NCBI GenBank assembly: GCA_017445755.1
Contig: JAFSSE010000041.1
Location: forward strand, 144,768-208,767
Source of the DNA: Bacteroidales bacterium
GTDB taxonomy: Bacteria > Bacteroidota > Bacteroidia > Bacteroidales > UBA932
Length of the DNA: 64,000 nt
Direction of reading: 5' to 3'
Shown: positions 51,246-60,463 of the stretch, in pieces
Numbering within the stretch: the first letter of the stretch is position 1
How the letters are laid out: the number at the start of each line of letters is the position of its first letter
Notes under the pieces: model-generated
What the model saw: only the letters and a program-made list of their open reading frames with translations
Databases searched by the model: none
Told to the model about the DNA's origin: nothing
Made by a program: the position numbers and the translations under genes

Positions 51246-53920
51246 TGCGGCTCCGGAGGACCCTGATAGCGCTTGGCGCACTGCTTTTGCTCTGCCTGAC
51301 CCTTCCCGCCCAGAAAAAAGATGACGGGAATGATGATGTAGTAGTGCTTGTCAGGGCTAAATCGGCCATGCTCATCGATGAGAACGGACAGAGTTTCCGA
51401 AAGGTCATAGGCCCGGCCCGCTTCCTCCACAACAATACCTATCTCCTCTGCGACAGCGCCCTCTGGAACGTCCAGACCAATATTATCAACGCTTACGGCC
51501 ATGTCCGGATTATCCAGGACCGGACGCAGCTGACGAGCGAAACGCTCGAGTATGTAGTGGACGAAGACCTCGCGAAGTTCCGCGGGGCCCTGGTTCAGCT
51601 CGAGGACAAGGACAAGAACACCCTTCGGACGCGCTATCTCGACTATAACACCCGGGACTCCGTCGCTATCTTCGAAGGCGGCGCCTCCATGAGGGACAAG
51701 GACGGCCAGATTATTGAGAGCCGTTTCGGCTCATATGACGGCAAGGCCGGAATCTTCACGTTCATGGACAATGTCAACATGTTCACGGATTCGACCTTCG
51801 TCAAGACTTCCCGCCTGGAATACAACAACCCCGAGAATACCGCGTATTTCGCTTACGGGACCGATGCCTGGGAGCACGATAAAATGCTCTCCGCAGACGA
51901 CGGCTGGTATAACCGCGAAAAGGAAATCTTCTTTTTCAGGCGCAATGTCCATGTGATGACAAAGGAATACGAGGGCTGGTCCGATACACTGTATTACCAC
52001 CGTGGACAGAACGACGTGGAGATGCGTGGCAGGGCCGAGCTCATGGACACGACCCGGAACATTTATGCCCTTGCGGGCCGCCTGGAGTACTCCGACACCC
52101 TTTCCAGGATAAAGATGACCCGGGATCCGGCGATCATGTCAATCACCGAAGAGAACGGTCAGCGGGATACGCTCTGGTTCGGGGCCGATACGCTGATCCA
52201 TCAGTCCATCCGCATGTGCGACATCCCCGAATCCCAGATAAAGGGCTCGAAAAAACGCCTGGAGGATATTTCCGGAGACCCGGTTGCGGAATATCGCCGG
52301 AAGGCCGCGGAAGCGGCTGCAAAGGCGGCTGCAGAGGCTGCGGCGAAGGATCCGAACCGCCCGCCGGAAAGGAACAAGCTGATCGCTCCTCCGCCTGCCG
52401 TTGAGGATGAGAGCGAAGGAGAGAGCGAGAATAGTGGTGAGATTGAGAGCGAGGGCGAGGATGAGCCAATGGACGCTCCGCTGCCACCGGTTGACTCCCT
52501 GGCTGTTCCGGCAGACACCCTGACCGTTCCGGCAGACACCCTGACCGTTCCGACAGACACACTGACTGCCCCTCCGGACACGCTTTCAATGCCCACGGAC
52601 ACGCTTTCAATGCTTCCGGATTCCCTTGAGTCGCCGGAAAGCCCGGTTGATACCACCTCAGCCCCCGAACCCCCGAAGGACACGACCCGGGTGGGTCATG
52701 TCTGGGCCGTAAACCATGTGAAACTCTTCCGCCGGGACATCCAGTTCGCCTGCGATTCCCTTGTTTTCACGGAGCTTGATTCCCTTGTGAGGATGTACCG
52801 GGAGCCGTTCATATACAATGAAGGGAACCGGCAGTACTCTGCGGACAGCATTTTCGTCTCCATTAAGGACAAGGCGGTGGATAAGGCGAACCTTCTTTCA
52901 AACGCCTTTATTTCCATCGAACAGGACAGCGTCCTCTTTGACCAGATTCGCTCGACCGAGATGGTCGCCTACTTCGATTCCACCCGTGCCCTGGAACGTT
53001 TCGACGGACTTGGCGGGGCCTCGGCCCTCTTCTACCTTGAGGAGAACGGGTCCCTTGCGACGGTCAATAAAGTGGACGCCAAGATGCTCTATGCCATTTT
53101 TGAGGAGGGCAATATAAACGAAATCTATTATTACGAAAGCGCCAAGAATGACGCCTATCCGATAGTTCAGCTTCCGAGGGATGAGCGCTTCCTGAAGGGC
53201 TATGTATGGAAACCGGAACTCCGCCCCTCCGGTCCGAAAGATATAACGTCCCTGGTTCCGAGAAAGAGCCAGCGCCGAAGCTATGAGGCCCGTCCCCAGG
53301 CGACCTTCCCTTATACCGAAGTTTATTTCCCCGGCTATATTGCCCGAATGCACCGTGAAATCGCGCTCCGGGATTCACTCAAGGCCGAAAGGGACCGTCA
53401 GAAGGAGGCCGCGGACAGGGAGCGGGAGCGTTTTGTCGCCGACTCCATTGCGAGGGCGTCGCTTGACTCCCTTGACCGTATCGTACTGCCTGAACTTGAT
53501 ACCCTTGCGACTCCTCCTGCCGTAGATTCCCTTTCAACAGGAAAGGACTCCCTTTCTGTTCCTCCGGCGGATACCGTATCGGTTGCACATGTTCCGGAAA
53601 AACCTGAGCCGGAAAATGTTGAACCGGAGACTCCTGAGCAGCGAAAAGAGCGGCTGAAGGCGGAAAAGGCGGCGGCCAAGGAGGCGCGCCGGGCAGAGCG
53701 CGCCGCCAGGAAGAAGGAGCGGGAGCTGGCGCTGGAGGCAAAATGGGCCGAAGAAGACCGAATCTATGCTGAAAAACAGGCGGCCAAGCGGCAGAAAGCC
53801 CTTGAAAAGGAAAGGGCGAAGAAGTTGAAGCAACTTAAAAAACGGGAGGAGAAATCCCGAAAAGAGCGCTCAATACTGATGGATTATATCCGGAAATACA
53901 GCAGGGAGAGGCGCCGGTAA
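51245..53920 (+). CDS. OstA-like (LptA/LptD N-terminal domain) envelope protein with repeat linker and basic coiled-coil tail
   Basis: 891 residues, signal peptide to about residue 23. The OstA-like beta-jellyroll (about 30-345) shows the expected ladder: FLHNNTYLLCDSALWNVQTN, NIINAYGHVRIIQDRTQLTSE, MRDKDGQIIESRFGSYDGKAG and MFTDSTFVKTSRLEYNNPE. An Ala/Lys/Glu helix and a Pro/Asp/Thr-rich linker with 7-residue repeats follow (about 360-480). A second OstA-like part (about 485-680) comes next, and then a long Arg/Lys/Glu coiled coil to the end. LptA-like domains carry lipopolysaccharide across the periplasm; the highly basic tail is odd for the family. It starts within the stop of the SurA-like gene. 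Confidence 0.85.
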   Translation: MRLRRTLIALGALLLLCLTLPAQKKDDGNDDVVVLVRAKSAMLIDENGQSFRKVIGPARFLHNNTYLLCDSALWNVQTNIINAYGHVRIIQDRTQLTSETLEYVVDEDLAKFRGALVQLEDKDKNTLRTRYLDYNTRDSVAIFEGGASMRDKDGQIIESRFGSYDGKAGIFTFMDNVNMFTDSTFVKTSRLEYNNPENTAYFAYGTDAWEHDKMLSADDGWYNREKEIFFFRRNVHVMTKEYEGWSDTLYYHRGQNDVEMRGRAELMDTTRNIYALAGRLEYSDTLSRIKMTRDPAIMSITEENGQRDTLWFGADTLIHQSIRMCDIPESQIKGSKKRLEDISGDPVAEYRRKAAEAAAKAAAEAAAKDPNRPPERNKLIAPPPAVEDESEGESENSGEIESEGEDEPMDAPLPPVDSLAVPADTLTVPADTLTVPTDTLTAPPDTLSMPTDTLSMLPDSLESPESPVDTTSAPEPPKDTTRVGHVWAVNHVKLFRRDIQFACDSLVFTELDSLVRMYREPFIYNEGNRQYSADSIFVSIKDKAVDKANLLSNAFISIEQDSVLFDQIRSTEMVAYFDSTRALERFDGLGGASALFYLEENGSLATVNKVDAKMLYAIFEEGNINEIYYYESAKNDAYPIVQLPRDERFLKGYVWKPELRPSGPKDITSLVPRKSQRRSYEARPQATFPYTEVYFPGYIARMHREIALRDSLKAERDRQKEAADRERERFVADSIARASLDSLDRIVLPELDTLATPPAVDSLSTGKDSLSVPPADTVSVAHVPEKPEPENVEPETPEQRKERLKAEKAAAKEARRAERAARKKERELALEAKWAEEDRIYAEKQAAKRQKALEKERAKKLKQLKKREEKSRKERSILMDYIRKYSRERRR
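52493..52618 (+). repeat. 21-bp tandem repeats inside the OstA-like gene
   Basis: Six units of 21 bp, each starting GACACxCT, encode (D)(T/S)L(T/S)xPx heptapeptides (DTLTVPA, DTLSMPT and variants). Units 2 and 3 differ at one base; the flanking units are more diverged. In-frame expansion or contraction would alter linker length without frameshift. Confidence 0.85.
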
Positions 53921-53951
53921 TTGTTTTTACTGTTAAAAACCGTAACTTTGC
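53921..53951 (+). promoter_or_regulatory. Promoter of the 53977-60463 operon
   Basis: TTG at 53921 and TAACTTTGC at 53943-53951 are spaced 19 bp; the -33 element immediately follows the OstA-like stop codon. Leader about 20-25 nt. Confidence 0.75.
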
Positions 53952-53976
53952 AAAAGTATATTTAAGTTTATATACC

Positions 53977-55608
53977 ATGAAACTGAGAAAACTATTGTTC
54001 CTTGCCGCACTCTGTGCAATTGCGGCTTCATGTGAAAAAAAACCTATCGACGAACGGACTGAAATCGAGGAGCCGGAGAAAACCCCTGTCCTCTATGATC
54101 AGCCACAGCAGAAACAGAAGATAGATTCTGTCGCGACGGATATCCTGGCCCTGACCGACGTTGACAATTGGAAAGAGGCCTTCACGGCTTTCTATAATTT
54201 CGTGGAAGAAGGTTTCAACTCCGGGAAATATGACATTACCGAATTCGATGAGCATCTCGGTACCGGATCCAACTACAACGCGGATGAATGGATAGACAGG
54301 GGTCCCCGCTGCTATATCCGTGAAGCGGGGGAGAAGAAACGGGAGCGGAACGAAACTATCCGCCTTTCTGATTACAAGGGCGCTTTCACTCTCGATAAAA
54401 CGGCAAAAAAGTGGGTTTACGCTGCAGCGGACAAGTTTACGCTGAAATCCGACGAGGGAGAAGTTGAGATATCCTTTACCGACTATCCGGAAAAGGTGAC
54501 GGTGAATATGAGATACGAGGAGCAGAGCGAGGGCTGGAGCGAATATACCACAGGTCCGGCCTGGTGCAAGAATGAACCCCTGCCCCAGGAGACCCTCAAT
54601 GCAATGTATGAAGAATACAACCTTCTCCAGGATCACTATTATTCCGGTTCGGGAAGCGACTTCTCTTCCACAATCGTATGGTACGACCCCATAACGTACA
54701 ATGAACTTGGCAAATATCCTGCTTTCAATCCGTTCACGTACGAGGTCGGGATGCCCGCCGGTTCGATGAAGAGTATTACCTCCGATGTGGATGAGCTTTA
54801 TATGCCTAAGACGGCCAGCGGCACATTTAGCGCGGGGAAGGGGATTGCCGCCATTTCAGCAGAGGTTGACTATGAGAACAAGAACCCTGAGAAGAAGCTG
54901 GATTTTTCCACCGACCGCTTCGGCCTGACCTCTTCCTTCACCTTCGGAGACTATACCCTCAAGTCCACCAGCGGCTCGTTCAGCAGCGAAAACGGAACCG
55001 TCGGTTATGTCTTCTCAAAGGGAGAAACTCCCATCGTAACCTTCTCGTTTACGGAAAAGGGAGTGACCCTTTCCGGACGCCGGGTGTCTGAAGATTCGAG
55101 CAACAACCAGTGGGAAGGCGGCTATTATTCATGGAAATACTCTTCCGACAACCTCGCCCTCAATTTATCAGAGGTCCCTTCAGAGGTCACCGTCTCCGTC
55201 GATATCCTCGGCGCCATCCAGGTCAAGGGGAAGGTCGACGCTGCAACCCTGAGCGGTCTTATGGACGGCCTCAGCCCTGAAGCGGGCATAGCGGATGCCC
55301 AGGATGCTGCCGCCAAGGCGGAGGAGTGCTGCGACCTTGGAGTTTACTTCGACGGGAATGACCTTCTCCAGGCGGAACTCGGTTTCATGGCCGATACCAA
55401 GACGATTGACGGACAGACGAAGAACTCTGTGATTCCCGTAATCCGTTTCGGTGACGGAACCAGCTACGCCCCCTTCGAGGCCTTCTTCAACGAGAACGAC
55501 TTCGCCTCCCTGATTGAGAAGATTACCTCCTGGCGGGATCGTATCGAGCAGTACTTTATTTCCATCGGGCTGATCCACAAGGAAGAAGAAGTGGCACAGC
55601 CGCTATAG
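53977..55608 (+). CDS. Uncharacterised lipoprotein
   Basis: 543 residues; lipobox AIAASCEKK (Cys19). After a Glu/Pro/Gln-rich linker the protein has a helical stretch (DVDNWKEAFTAFYNFVEEGF) and then mainly beta-rich repeats with alternating hydrophobic residues and GTF/GSFS motifs, e.g. ASGTFSAGKGIAAISAEVDYENKN and SGSFSSENGTVGYVFSKGET. A helical C-terminus reads NDFASLIEKITSWRDRIEQYF. I do not recognise a family. First gene of the five-gene unit that also encodes a small outer-membrane protein, a PAP2/VanX fusion, a TonB receptor and a DUF4249 lipoprotein; next start is 10 nt downstream. Confidence 0.8.
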   Translation: MKLRKLLFLAALCAIAASCEKKPIDERTEIEEPEKTPVLYDQPQQKQKIDSVATDILALTDVDNWKEAFTAFYNFVEEGFNSGKYDITEFDEHLGTGSNYNADEWIDRGPRCYIREAGEKKRERNETIRLSDYKGAFTLDKTAKKWVYAAADKFTLKSDEGEVEISFTDYPEKVTVNMRYEEQSEGWSEYTTGPAWCKNEPLPQETLNAMYEEYNLLQDHYYSGSGSDFSSTIVWYDPITYNELGKYPAFNPFTYEVGMPAGSMKSITSDVDELYMPKTASGTFSAGKGIAAISAEVDYENKNPEKKLDFSTDRFGLTSSFTFGDYTLKSTSGSFSSENGTVGYVFSKGETPIVTFSFTEKGVTLSGRRVSEDSSNNQWEGGYYSWKYSSDNLALNLSEVPSEVTVSVDILGAIQVKGKVDAATLSGLMDGLSPEAGIADAQDAAAKAEECCDLGVYFDGNDLLQAELGFMADTKTIDGQTKNSVIPVIRFGDGTSYAPFEAFFNENDFASLIEKITSWRDRIEQYFISIGLIHKEEEVAQPL

Positions 55609-55618
55609 TTTTTGAATC

Positions 55619-56224
55619 ATGAAAAAGACTAAAGTAATCCTTTCGGCGATTCTTTTCGCCCTTTCCTCCTTCGTCGCGCAGGCGCAGGGGGGTTATGCCT
55701 TCGGTGAAAAAGAAATCACCCTTTTCGATTTTCCCCTCAATACCAATCGCCTGGAGGCCGGACTTACCTTCGGCCAGGTCGGTTCGACTACTGACTATGC
55801 CCGTTTTGGAATGGGTGGATACGTCCTTGTCAGCGGCGTCTATGTGGACTTTGTCCATGCCCAGCCGCAACATAAGTATAACCACCAGGTGAGCGACACG
55901 AAGTGGAACGACACCTCTGTCTTTTCAATCAATGCGGGATATCAGATTCCTGTTCTGAGCTGGCTCCGCCTTATGCCGCTGGTCGGTTATACCCAGACAA
56001 ATGACGGTATTACGGATGCTTCCACCGTAGAAGTGGATGTGGACGAAAACGGTTCCTCATGGTACCACCACTATACCGTTACCCCGGGATCCCGCACCCA
56101 TTATTTCAACTTCGGAGGAGGTATCTCCATCCAGCCGCTGAAGTGGGTCAGCATCCATTTTGTGTACTCCCGCTATGCCATCTACGGCGGAATCGGGCTG
56201 GATATCCTTTCCGTAGCGAAATAA
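55619..56224 (+). CDS. Small outer-membrane beta-barrel-like protein
   Basis: 201 residues; signal peptide to about residue 22 (FVAQAQGGY). The mature part has regularly alternating beta-strands with Gly and aromatic girdle residues: LEAGLTFGQVGS, YARFGMGGYVLVSGVYVDFVHA, FSINAGYQIPVLSWLRLMPLVGYT and HYFNFGGGISIQPLKWVSIHFVYS. That fits an eight-strand barrel, though no named family is certain. It ends one nt before the next ATG. Confidence 0.75.
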   Translation: MKKTKVILSAILFALSSFVAQAQGGYAFGEKEITLFDFPLNTNRLEAGLTFGQVGSTTDYARFGMGGYVLVSGVYVDFVHAQPQHKYNHQVSDTKWNDTSVFSINAGYQIPVLSWLRLMPLVGYTQTNDGITDASTVEVDVDENGSSWYHHYTVTPGSRTHYFNFGGGISIQPLKWVSIHFVYSRYAIYGGIGLDILSVAK

Positions 56225-56225
56225 A

Positions 56226-57617
56226 ATGAAAACAAGATCCTCAGCCCTGTCTCTTTTCGCGGCGGTCATGGCCCTGTGCCTTGGCCTGAGCGCGCGTTCC
56301 CAGGAGGTTTCCGTCTATTTCAGCACCGAAGAGCTGCCGGATCTGGTAAAGTGCCTCCCGGCGCCTCCCTCCAAGGGTAGCGCGGCTTTCAATGCGGATG
56401 TCTCGAGGTACCGCTGGGGGAAGCAGCAGCGTAAGGATCCCGTCCGTTCGGCAGAGGTATTCCGCGATGCCGTATGGACATACGAAGCCCTCGTCGATGA
56501 ACTTGACGAGCCCTTCGGGATGGTGGTGTCGAAGGACGCCACGCCGCGGATCTGGACGGTGCTGGAGCGGAGTCTCCTGACAGTGGACCAGATAAGGGTG
56601 TATCCGAAGGCGTATTTCCACCGGATCCGTCCTTTCGAGTTCTTCAAGGAAGAGACCCTGACGGGGGAGGACGATATCCTCCGCGGCGAGGGAAGCTATC
56701 CTTCCGGCCATACAATCCGCTCCTGGCTTGTCGCCATGCTCCTTTCGGAGCTGAATCCGGAAAGGGCTGACGCCATCTATGCGAGGGCATGGACCTACGG
56801 GGACAACCGGGTCATTGCGGGCGCCCACGGGCAGAGCGACATTGACGCGAGCCGGGTCGCGGCGGCCATCGGCTATTCCCGCCTCCAGTCAAGCCCCGAG
56901 TTCCGCTCCGACATGGATGCGGCCCGGGAGGAATTCCGCCGGATCTCCAGCGGGGAGGAAGGGTTTGTGGCAATCGCGGAAGCCGTTCCGGACGCCATTC
57001 TTGAAATCCGCTATTACGGGACATATAACTTTGTCGGAGAGCGGATTGACGGTTATGAGCAGCCGACGGCCCTCCTTTCAAAGCAGGCGGCTGCGGCCCT
57101 GAAAGCCGTCAGTGACGATCTGAAAGCCCGGGGATACCGGCTGAAGATTTACGATGCCTACCGCCCCCAGTGCGCCGTTGACCACTTTGTGCGCTGGGCG
57201 GCCGACCTTTCCGCCACCCAGATGAAGTCATACTTCTATCCGGATCTCGACAAGAGTGTCCTTTTCGACCAGGAGTATATCATGGCAAAGAGCGGCCATA
57301 CCCGCGGCTCGACCGTGGACCTGACCCTCTTTGACATGAGGACAGAGAAGGAGGTGGATATGGGAGGGACCTTCGACTGGTTCGGGCCGGAAAGCCATCC
57401 AGACTTCTGCGGAAATCCCGAAACGGGAGAGTACACGGGGGATAACAGCAAATCCCCGATTGGCCGCAGCATCACTCCGGAGCAGTTTTCGAACCGGATG
57501 ATTCTCCGGAGGGCCATGCTCTCCCACGGTTTCAAGCCGCTCTCCAGCGAGTGGTGGCATTTCACTCTGAAGGACGAGCCCTTCCCGGATACTTATTTCA
57601 CCTTCCCTGTTAAATAA
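56226..57617 (+). CDS. Fused class A acid phosphatase (PAP2) and VanX-type D-Ala-D-Ala dipeptidase
   Basis: 463 residues with a signal peptide to about residue 25. Residues 30-235 carry all three PAP2/class A motifs: Lys128-x6-Arg135-Pro136, Pro159-Ser-Gly-His162, and Asn194-Arg195-x5-His201-x3-Asp205 (Asn where Ser is usual). Residues 245-463 carry a peptidase M15D (VanX/DdpX) domain: YDAYRP (Arg313), SGHTRGSTVD with zinc ligands His358 and Asp365, and EWWH with Glu442 and His445. All key catalytic residues of both enzymes appear intact. The exported protein could remove phosphate and cleave D-Ala-D-Ala in the periplasm. This is a genuine single ORF, not an overlap. The next gene starts 2 nt after the stop. 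Confidence 0.92.
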   Translation: MKTRSSALSLFAAVMALCLGLSARSQEVSVYFSTEELPDLVKCLPAPPSKGSAAFNADVSRYRWGKQQRKDPVRSAEVFRDAVWTYEALVDELDEPFGMVVSKDATPRIWTVLERSLLTVDQIRVYPKAYFHRIRPFEFFKEETLTGEDDILRGEGSYPSGHTIRSWLVAMLLSELNPERADAIYARAWTYGDNRVIAGAHGQSDIDASRVAAAIGYSRLQSSPEFRSDMDAAREEFRRISSGEEGFVAIAEAVPDAILEIRYYGTYNFVGERIDGYEQPTALLSKQAAAALKAVSDDLKARGYRLKIYDAYRPQCAVDHFVRWAADLSATQMKSYFYPDLDKSVLFDQEYIMAKSGHTRGSTVDLTLFDMRTEKEVDMGGTFDWFGPESHPDFCGNPETGEYTGDNSKSPIGRSITPEQFSNRMILRRAMLSHGFKPLSSEWWHFTLKDEPFPDTYFTFPVK

Positions 57618-57619
57618 GA

Positions 57620-59638
57620 TTGGGAAAGTCAAGACATTATCCGCCGGTTTTACTATCCGTGCTGCTCTTCCTGGGACTTTTTCCCCAGGCCGTTGCAGCA
57701 CGGATTTTTACTGTCTCGGATACCCTTGCCATCTCCCTTGACTCAACTATCGTGACGGGGGCCCGCAGGACCTCCTTCCTGAAGGAAACCCCGGGCGCCA
57801 CCTTTTCGGTTGAAACGGAAGGCATTTCCCGGCTCCCTTCCCTTCTCGGGTCGGCTGATCCGCTTCGCTTCACCCGCTATCTTCCGAGCGTCCAGACCGG
57901 AAGCGAGCTGGACGCCGGGGTCCATATCGAGGGCTGCGATTCCGGCCACAACATAATCTCCGTCGGAGGTGTTCCGGTTTACGGCCCCAACCACCTTCTC
58001 GGGCTCTTTTCCGTATTCAATCCCTTACATTTCTCCTCCATGGACTACTCCACCACGGCAAAGGACGCGAACCGCCTTGGCGGAAGCATCGACATGATGC
58101 CGGATCTCAATCTTCCGGAAGAAGATATGGGGGATATTTCGATAGGTCTGGCCTCCGTCCAGGGGACCTGCCAGGGTTATATCGGGGACAGCTCTACAAT
58201 GGCTGTGTCTTTACGAAAATCCATTCTGAACCTTCTGTACGGGTCTTTTCTCAAGGTTGACGACACTCCTTTCAATTACGATTTCGGGGATATCAACCTA
58301 AGCTGGGTCTATCGTCCGACTAGGAAAGACCTCATCTGGACCGACGTTTATTTCGGCGCCGATGTCGTAGAATTTGACAATCCCGCCCTTACGCTCGGGT
58401 CCAAGGCCGCATGGAAGAACGCCTACGGGGCTGTCCACTGGAACCATGGCTCCCTCGGGCAGACCCTCTACATCAGTTATTTCGACCTCGACATAGCCCT
58501 GGAGTACACCAGCGCCTCCGGCTCCGCGCTGTCCTCCATTCGGACCATCGGCTACAAGGGCTCATACAGCAGCGGACCATGGCGGCTGCGCCTCGACGCC
58601 GCGCGCCATGACGCCCTCCCCCAGAGGGTTGTCCTCAGCATTGCGGAAGAGCCCGCCGAGGAGCGTCAAAGCGCCCTGGAAACCACCGCAGGAGCCGCCT
58701 GGGAGCATACTTTCTGGGACCGTCTTCGCCTCGGGGCTTCGCTCGACGGAATGTTCTACCTTTCCCCGGAGAAGGAGCCGTTTTTCTTCGCAGCCCCCGG
58801 ATTGTCGGCTGAGCTGAACCTTTTCAGGGCGGGAAAACTCGGGTTGAGGACCGGACTCCACCGCCAGCACCTTTTCCAGACAGGGCTGACGTCCATAGGC
58901 CTCCCGTCGGAATTCTGGTTTCTCGCCGGGAAATACAGCGCTCCGCAGACCTCGTTGAACAGCGCCCTGACCCACGAGATGCTTTTCCTCCAGGACCGCT
59001 ACTCCCTTTCAGTCGAGGGATATTACCGACGTCTTTTCAACCAGGTGGAATACGACGGCAGCGTTTTCGACCTTTTTTCTCCGTCATATGACCTGGAAGA
59101 CATGCTGATCAAGGGTGACGGGTGGAATTACGGGTTGAACCTGATGCTTCATAAGCGGAGCGGCAAGCTTACCGGCTGGCTCTCGGCTTCCCTCGGAAGG
59201 TCGCTCCGGAGGTCCTCCGACGGGGATATATTCCCTTCAGCCCATGAGCGGCTCTATGAATTCAAGGCGGTTGCAACCTGGAACGGCGGGCGCTGGGACG
59301 CGGGGGCAAGCTTTGTTGCCGCTTCCGGGACTCCTTATACGGCCCCGGAGGCCCTCTATCTCGTCGGGAACCGGATAATCTGCCGCTACGGGGACCATAA
59401 CGGCGAGCGCCTCAGTCCCTATATCCGGCTGGATATAAGTTCCAACATCTATTTCCGCCGCACCGGGAGGTTTACCCATGGGCTTAACTTATCCCTCTAC
59501 AACGCCCTTGGAAGGGACAATGAGATCGCCCGCCGGCTGAAGGTCAGTCAGTCGGACGGAGAGCTCTCTTTTTCGTATTCCCCCTTCAGTTTCGCCCTTA
59601 AATTCATGCCCTCAATCGGGTGGTTTATGCGTTTTTAA
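57620..59638 (+). CDS. TonB-dependent receptor, short form
   Basis: 672 residues starting with TTG at 57620; no ATG is available upstream in the 2-nt gap, and the next residues (PPVLLSVLLFLGLFPQAVAAR) form a good signal peptide. It lacks the carboxypeptidase-like domain and begins almost directly with a TonB-box-like DSTIVTGARRTSF, then the plug (LPSLLGSADPLRFTRYLPSVQTGSELDAGVHIEGCDSGHNIISVGGVPVYGPNHLLG). The barrel ends SFALKFMPSIGWFMRF. Such receptors pair with DUF4249 lipoproteins, as here (next start 3 nt after the stop). Substrate unknown; the upstream phosphatase/dipeptidase fusion hints at phosphorylated or D-amino-acid-containing ligands. Confidence 0.88.
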   Translation: MGKSRHYPPVLLSVLLFLGLFPQAVAARIFTVSDTLAISLDSTIVTGARRTSFLKETPGATFSVETEGISRLPSLLGSADPLRFTRYLPSVQTGSELDAGVHIEGCDSGHNIISVGGVPVYGPNHLLGLFSVFNPLHFSSMDYSTTAKDANRLGGSIDMMPDLNLPEEDMGDISIGLASVQGTCQGYIGDSSTMAVSLRKSILNLLYGSFLKVDDTPFNYDFGDINLSWVYRPTRKDLIWTDVYFGADVVEFDNPALTLGSKAAWKNAYGAVHWNHGSLGQTLYISYFDLDIALEYTSASGSALSSIRTIGYKGSYSSGPWRLRLDAARHDALPQRVVLSIAEEPAEERQSALETTAGAAWEHTFWDRLRLGASLDGMFYLSPEKEPFFFAAPGLSAELNLFRAGKLGLRTGLHRQHLFQTGLTSIGLPSEFWFLAGKYSAPQTSLNSALTHEMLFLQDRYSLSVEGYYRRLFNQVEYDGSVFDLFSPSYDLEDMLIKGDGWNYGLNLMLHKRSGKLTGWLSASLGRSLRRSSDGDIFPSAHERLYEFKAVATWNGGRWDAGASFVAASGTPYTAPEALYLVGNRIICRYGDHNGERLSPYIRLDISSNIYFRRTGRFTHGLNLSLYNALGRDNEIARRLKVSQSDGELSFSYSPFSFALKFMPSIGWFMRF

Positions 59639-59641
59639 GCC

Positions 59642-60463
59642 ATGAAAAAGTTTCTTCCGGTCCTTCTCCTTTCATGTCTTGTAAGCTGCACTCCCTCTCC
59701 GGAGGCGGCAGAAGACACCCTTGTCGTCGAGGGATGGATCGAGAGCGGACTTCCGCCCGTAGTGATGCTGACAACGTCCTTCTCCCCGTCAGAGGAGCCG
59801 ACGACCCTGAGTTCCCTTGAAGACCACGTCATCAAATGGGCAAAGGTAACTGTCAGCGACGGGACTTCGGAGGTTGTCCTGATGGGGAAATCCGACCGGA
59901 ACTATTACCCGCCGTATATCTATACTTCATCATATATCCTGGGCGAGCCGGGGAAGACCTATACCCTGAAGGTGGACTATAAGGATTACCACGCCGAGGC
60001 GAAAACAACGGTTCCGCTCCCTTCGGCGCTCGATTCCATAGCGGTGAAGCAACCCTCGGACACCATTTATACCCTTTCCGCCTTCATGACGCCCCGCTCC
60101 GGGGAATATTACCGGTTCTTCCTCAGGATAGAAGGTCGGGACGAGGCGTATGTGCCCTCGATGAACGGGACTTTCAGCGGCTCCGGGATGGGTTCTTCCC
60201 AGGTCGAGGTACCCCTTGTCGTGAACCGTTCCCTGTCTTCCTGGGATTACCGCGAGGGCTTCCGGAAGGGCGAGAAGGTCCACATCCGGCTCTCTACCAT
60301 GGACCGGAGTTCCTGGGAGTTCTGGTCTGATTTCGAAGAAGTTTCCGCCATGGCCGCCTCCCCGGTCTTCCCGGTACGGTACAACATCCGCTCCAACGTC
60401 GTCGGAGCGGAAGGATACTGGGCCGGTTACGGCTCGGTTTATTACACGGTTACCATAGAGTGA
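59642..60463 (+). CDS. DUF4249 family lipoprotein
   Basis: 273 residues; lipobox CLVSCTPSP (Cys16). DUF4249 features: DTLVVEGWIESGLPPVVMLTTS after the lipobox, KVTVSDGTSEVVLMG, YTSSYILGEPGKTYTLKVDYKDYHAEAKTTVP (Ig-like strands), and C-terminal RYNIRSNVVGAEGYWAGYGS. These lipoproteins regularly follow TonB receptors in Bacteroidetes and probably sit on the surface as accessory ligand binders. The stop is directly adjacent to the stop of convergent pepT, with no intergenic base. Confidence 0.9.
   Translation: MKKFLPVLLLSCLVSCTPSPEAAEDTLVVEGWIESGLPPVVMLTTSFSPSEEPTTLSSLEDHVIKWAKVTVSDGTSEVVLMGKSDRNYYPPYIYTSSYILGEPGKTYTLKVDYKDYHAEAKTTVPLPSALDSIAVKQPSDTIYTLSAFMTPRSGEYYRFFLRIEGRDEAYVPSMNGTFSGSGMGSSQVEVPLVVNRSLSSWDYREGFRKGEKVHIRLSTMDRSSWEFWSDFEEVSAMAASPVFPVRYNIRSNVVGAEGYWAGYGSVYYTVTIE

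Noticed and set aside
56226-57617. VanX domain as evidence of vancomycin resistance
   Set aside because: No vanH/vanA ligase or regulator is present, the organism is Gram-negative by gene content, and the domain is fused to a phosphatase in a receptor operon.
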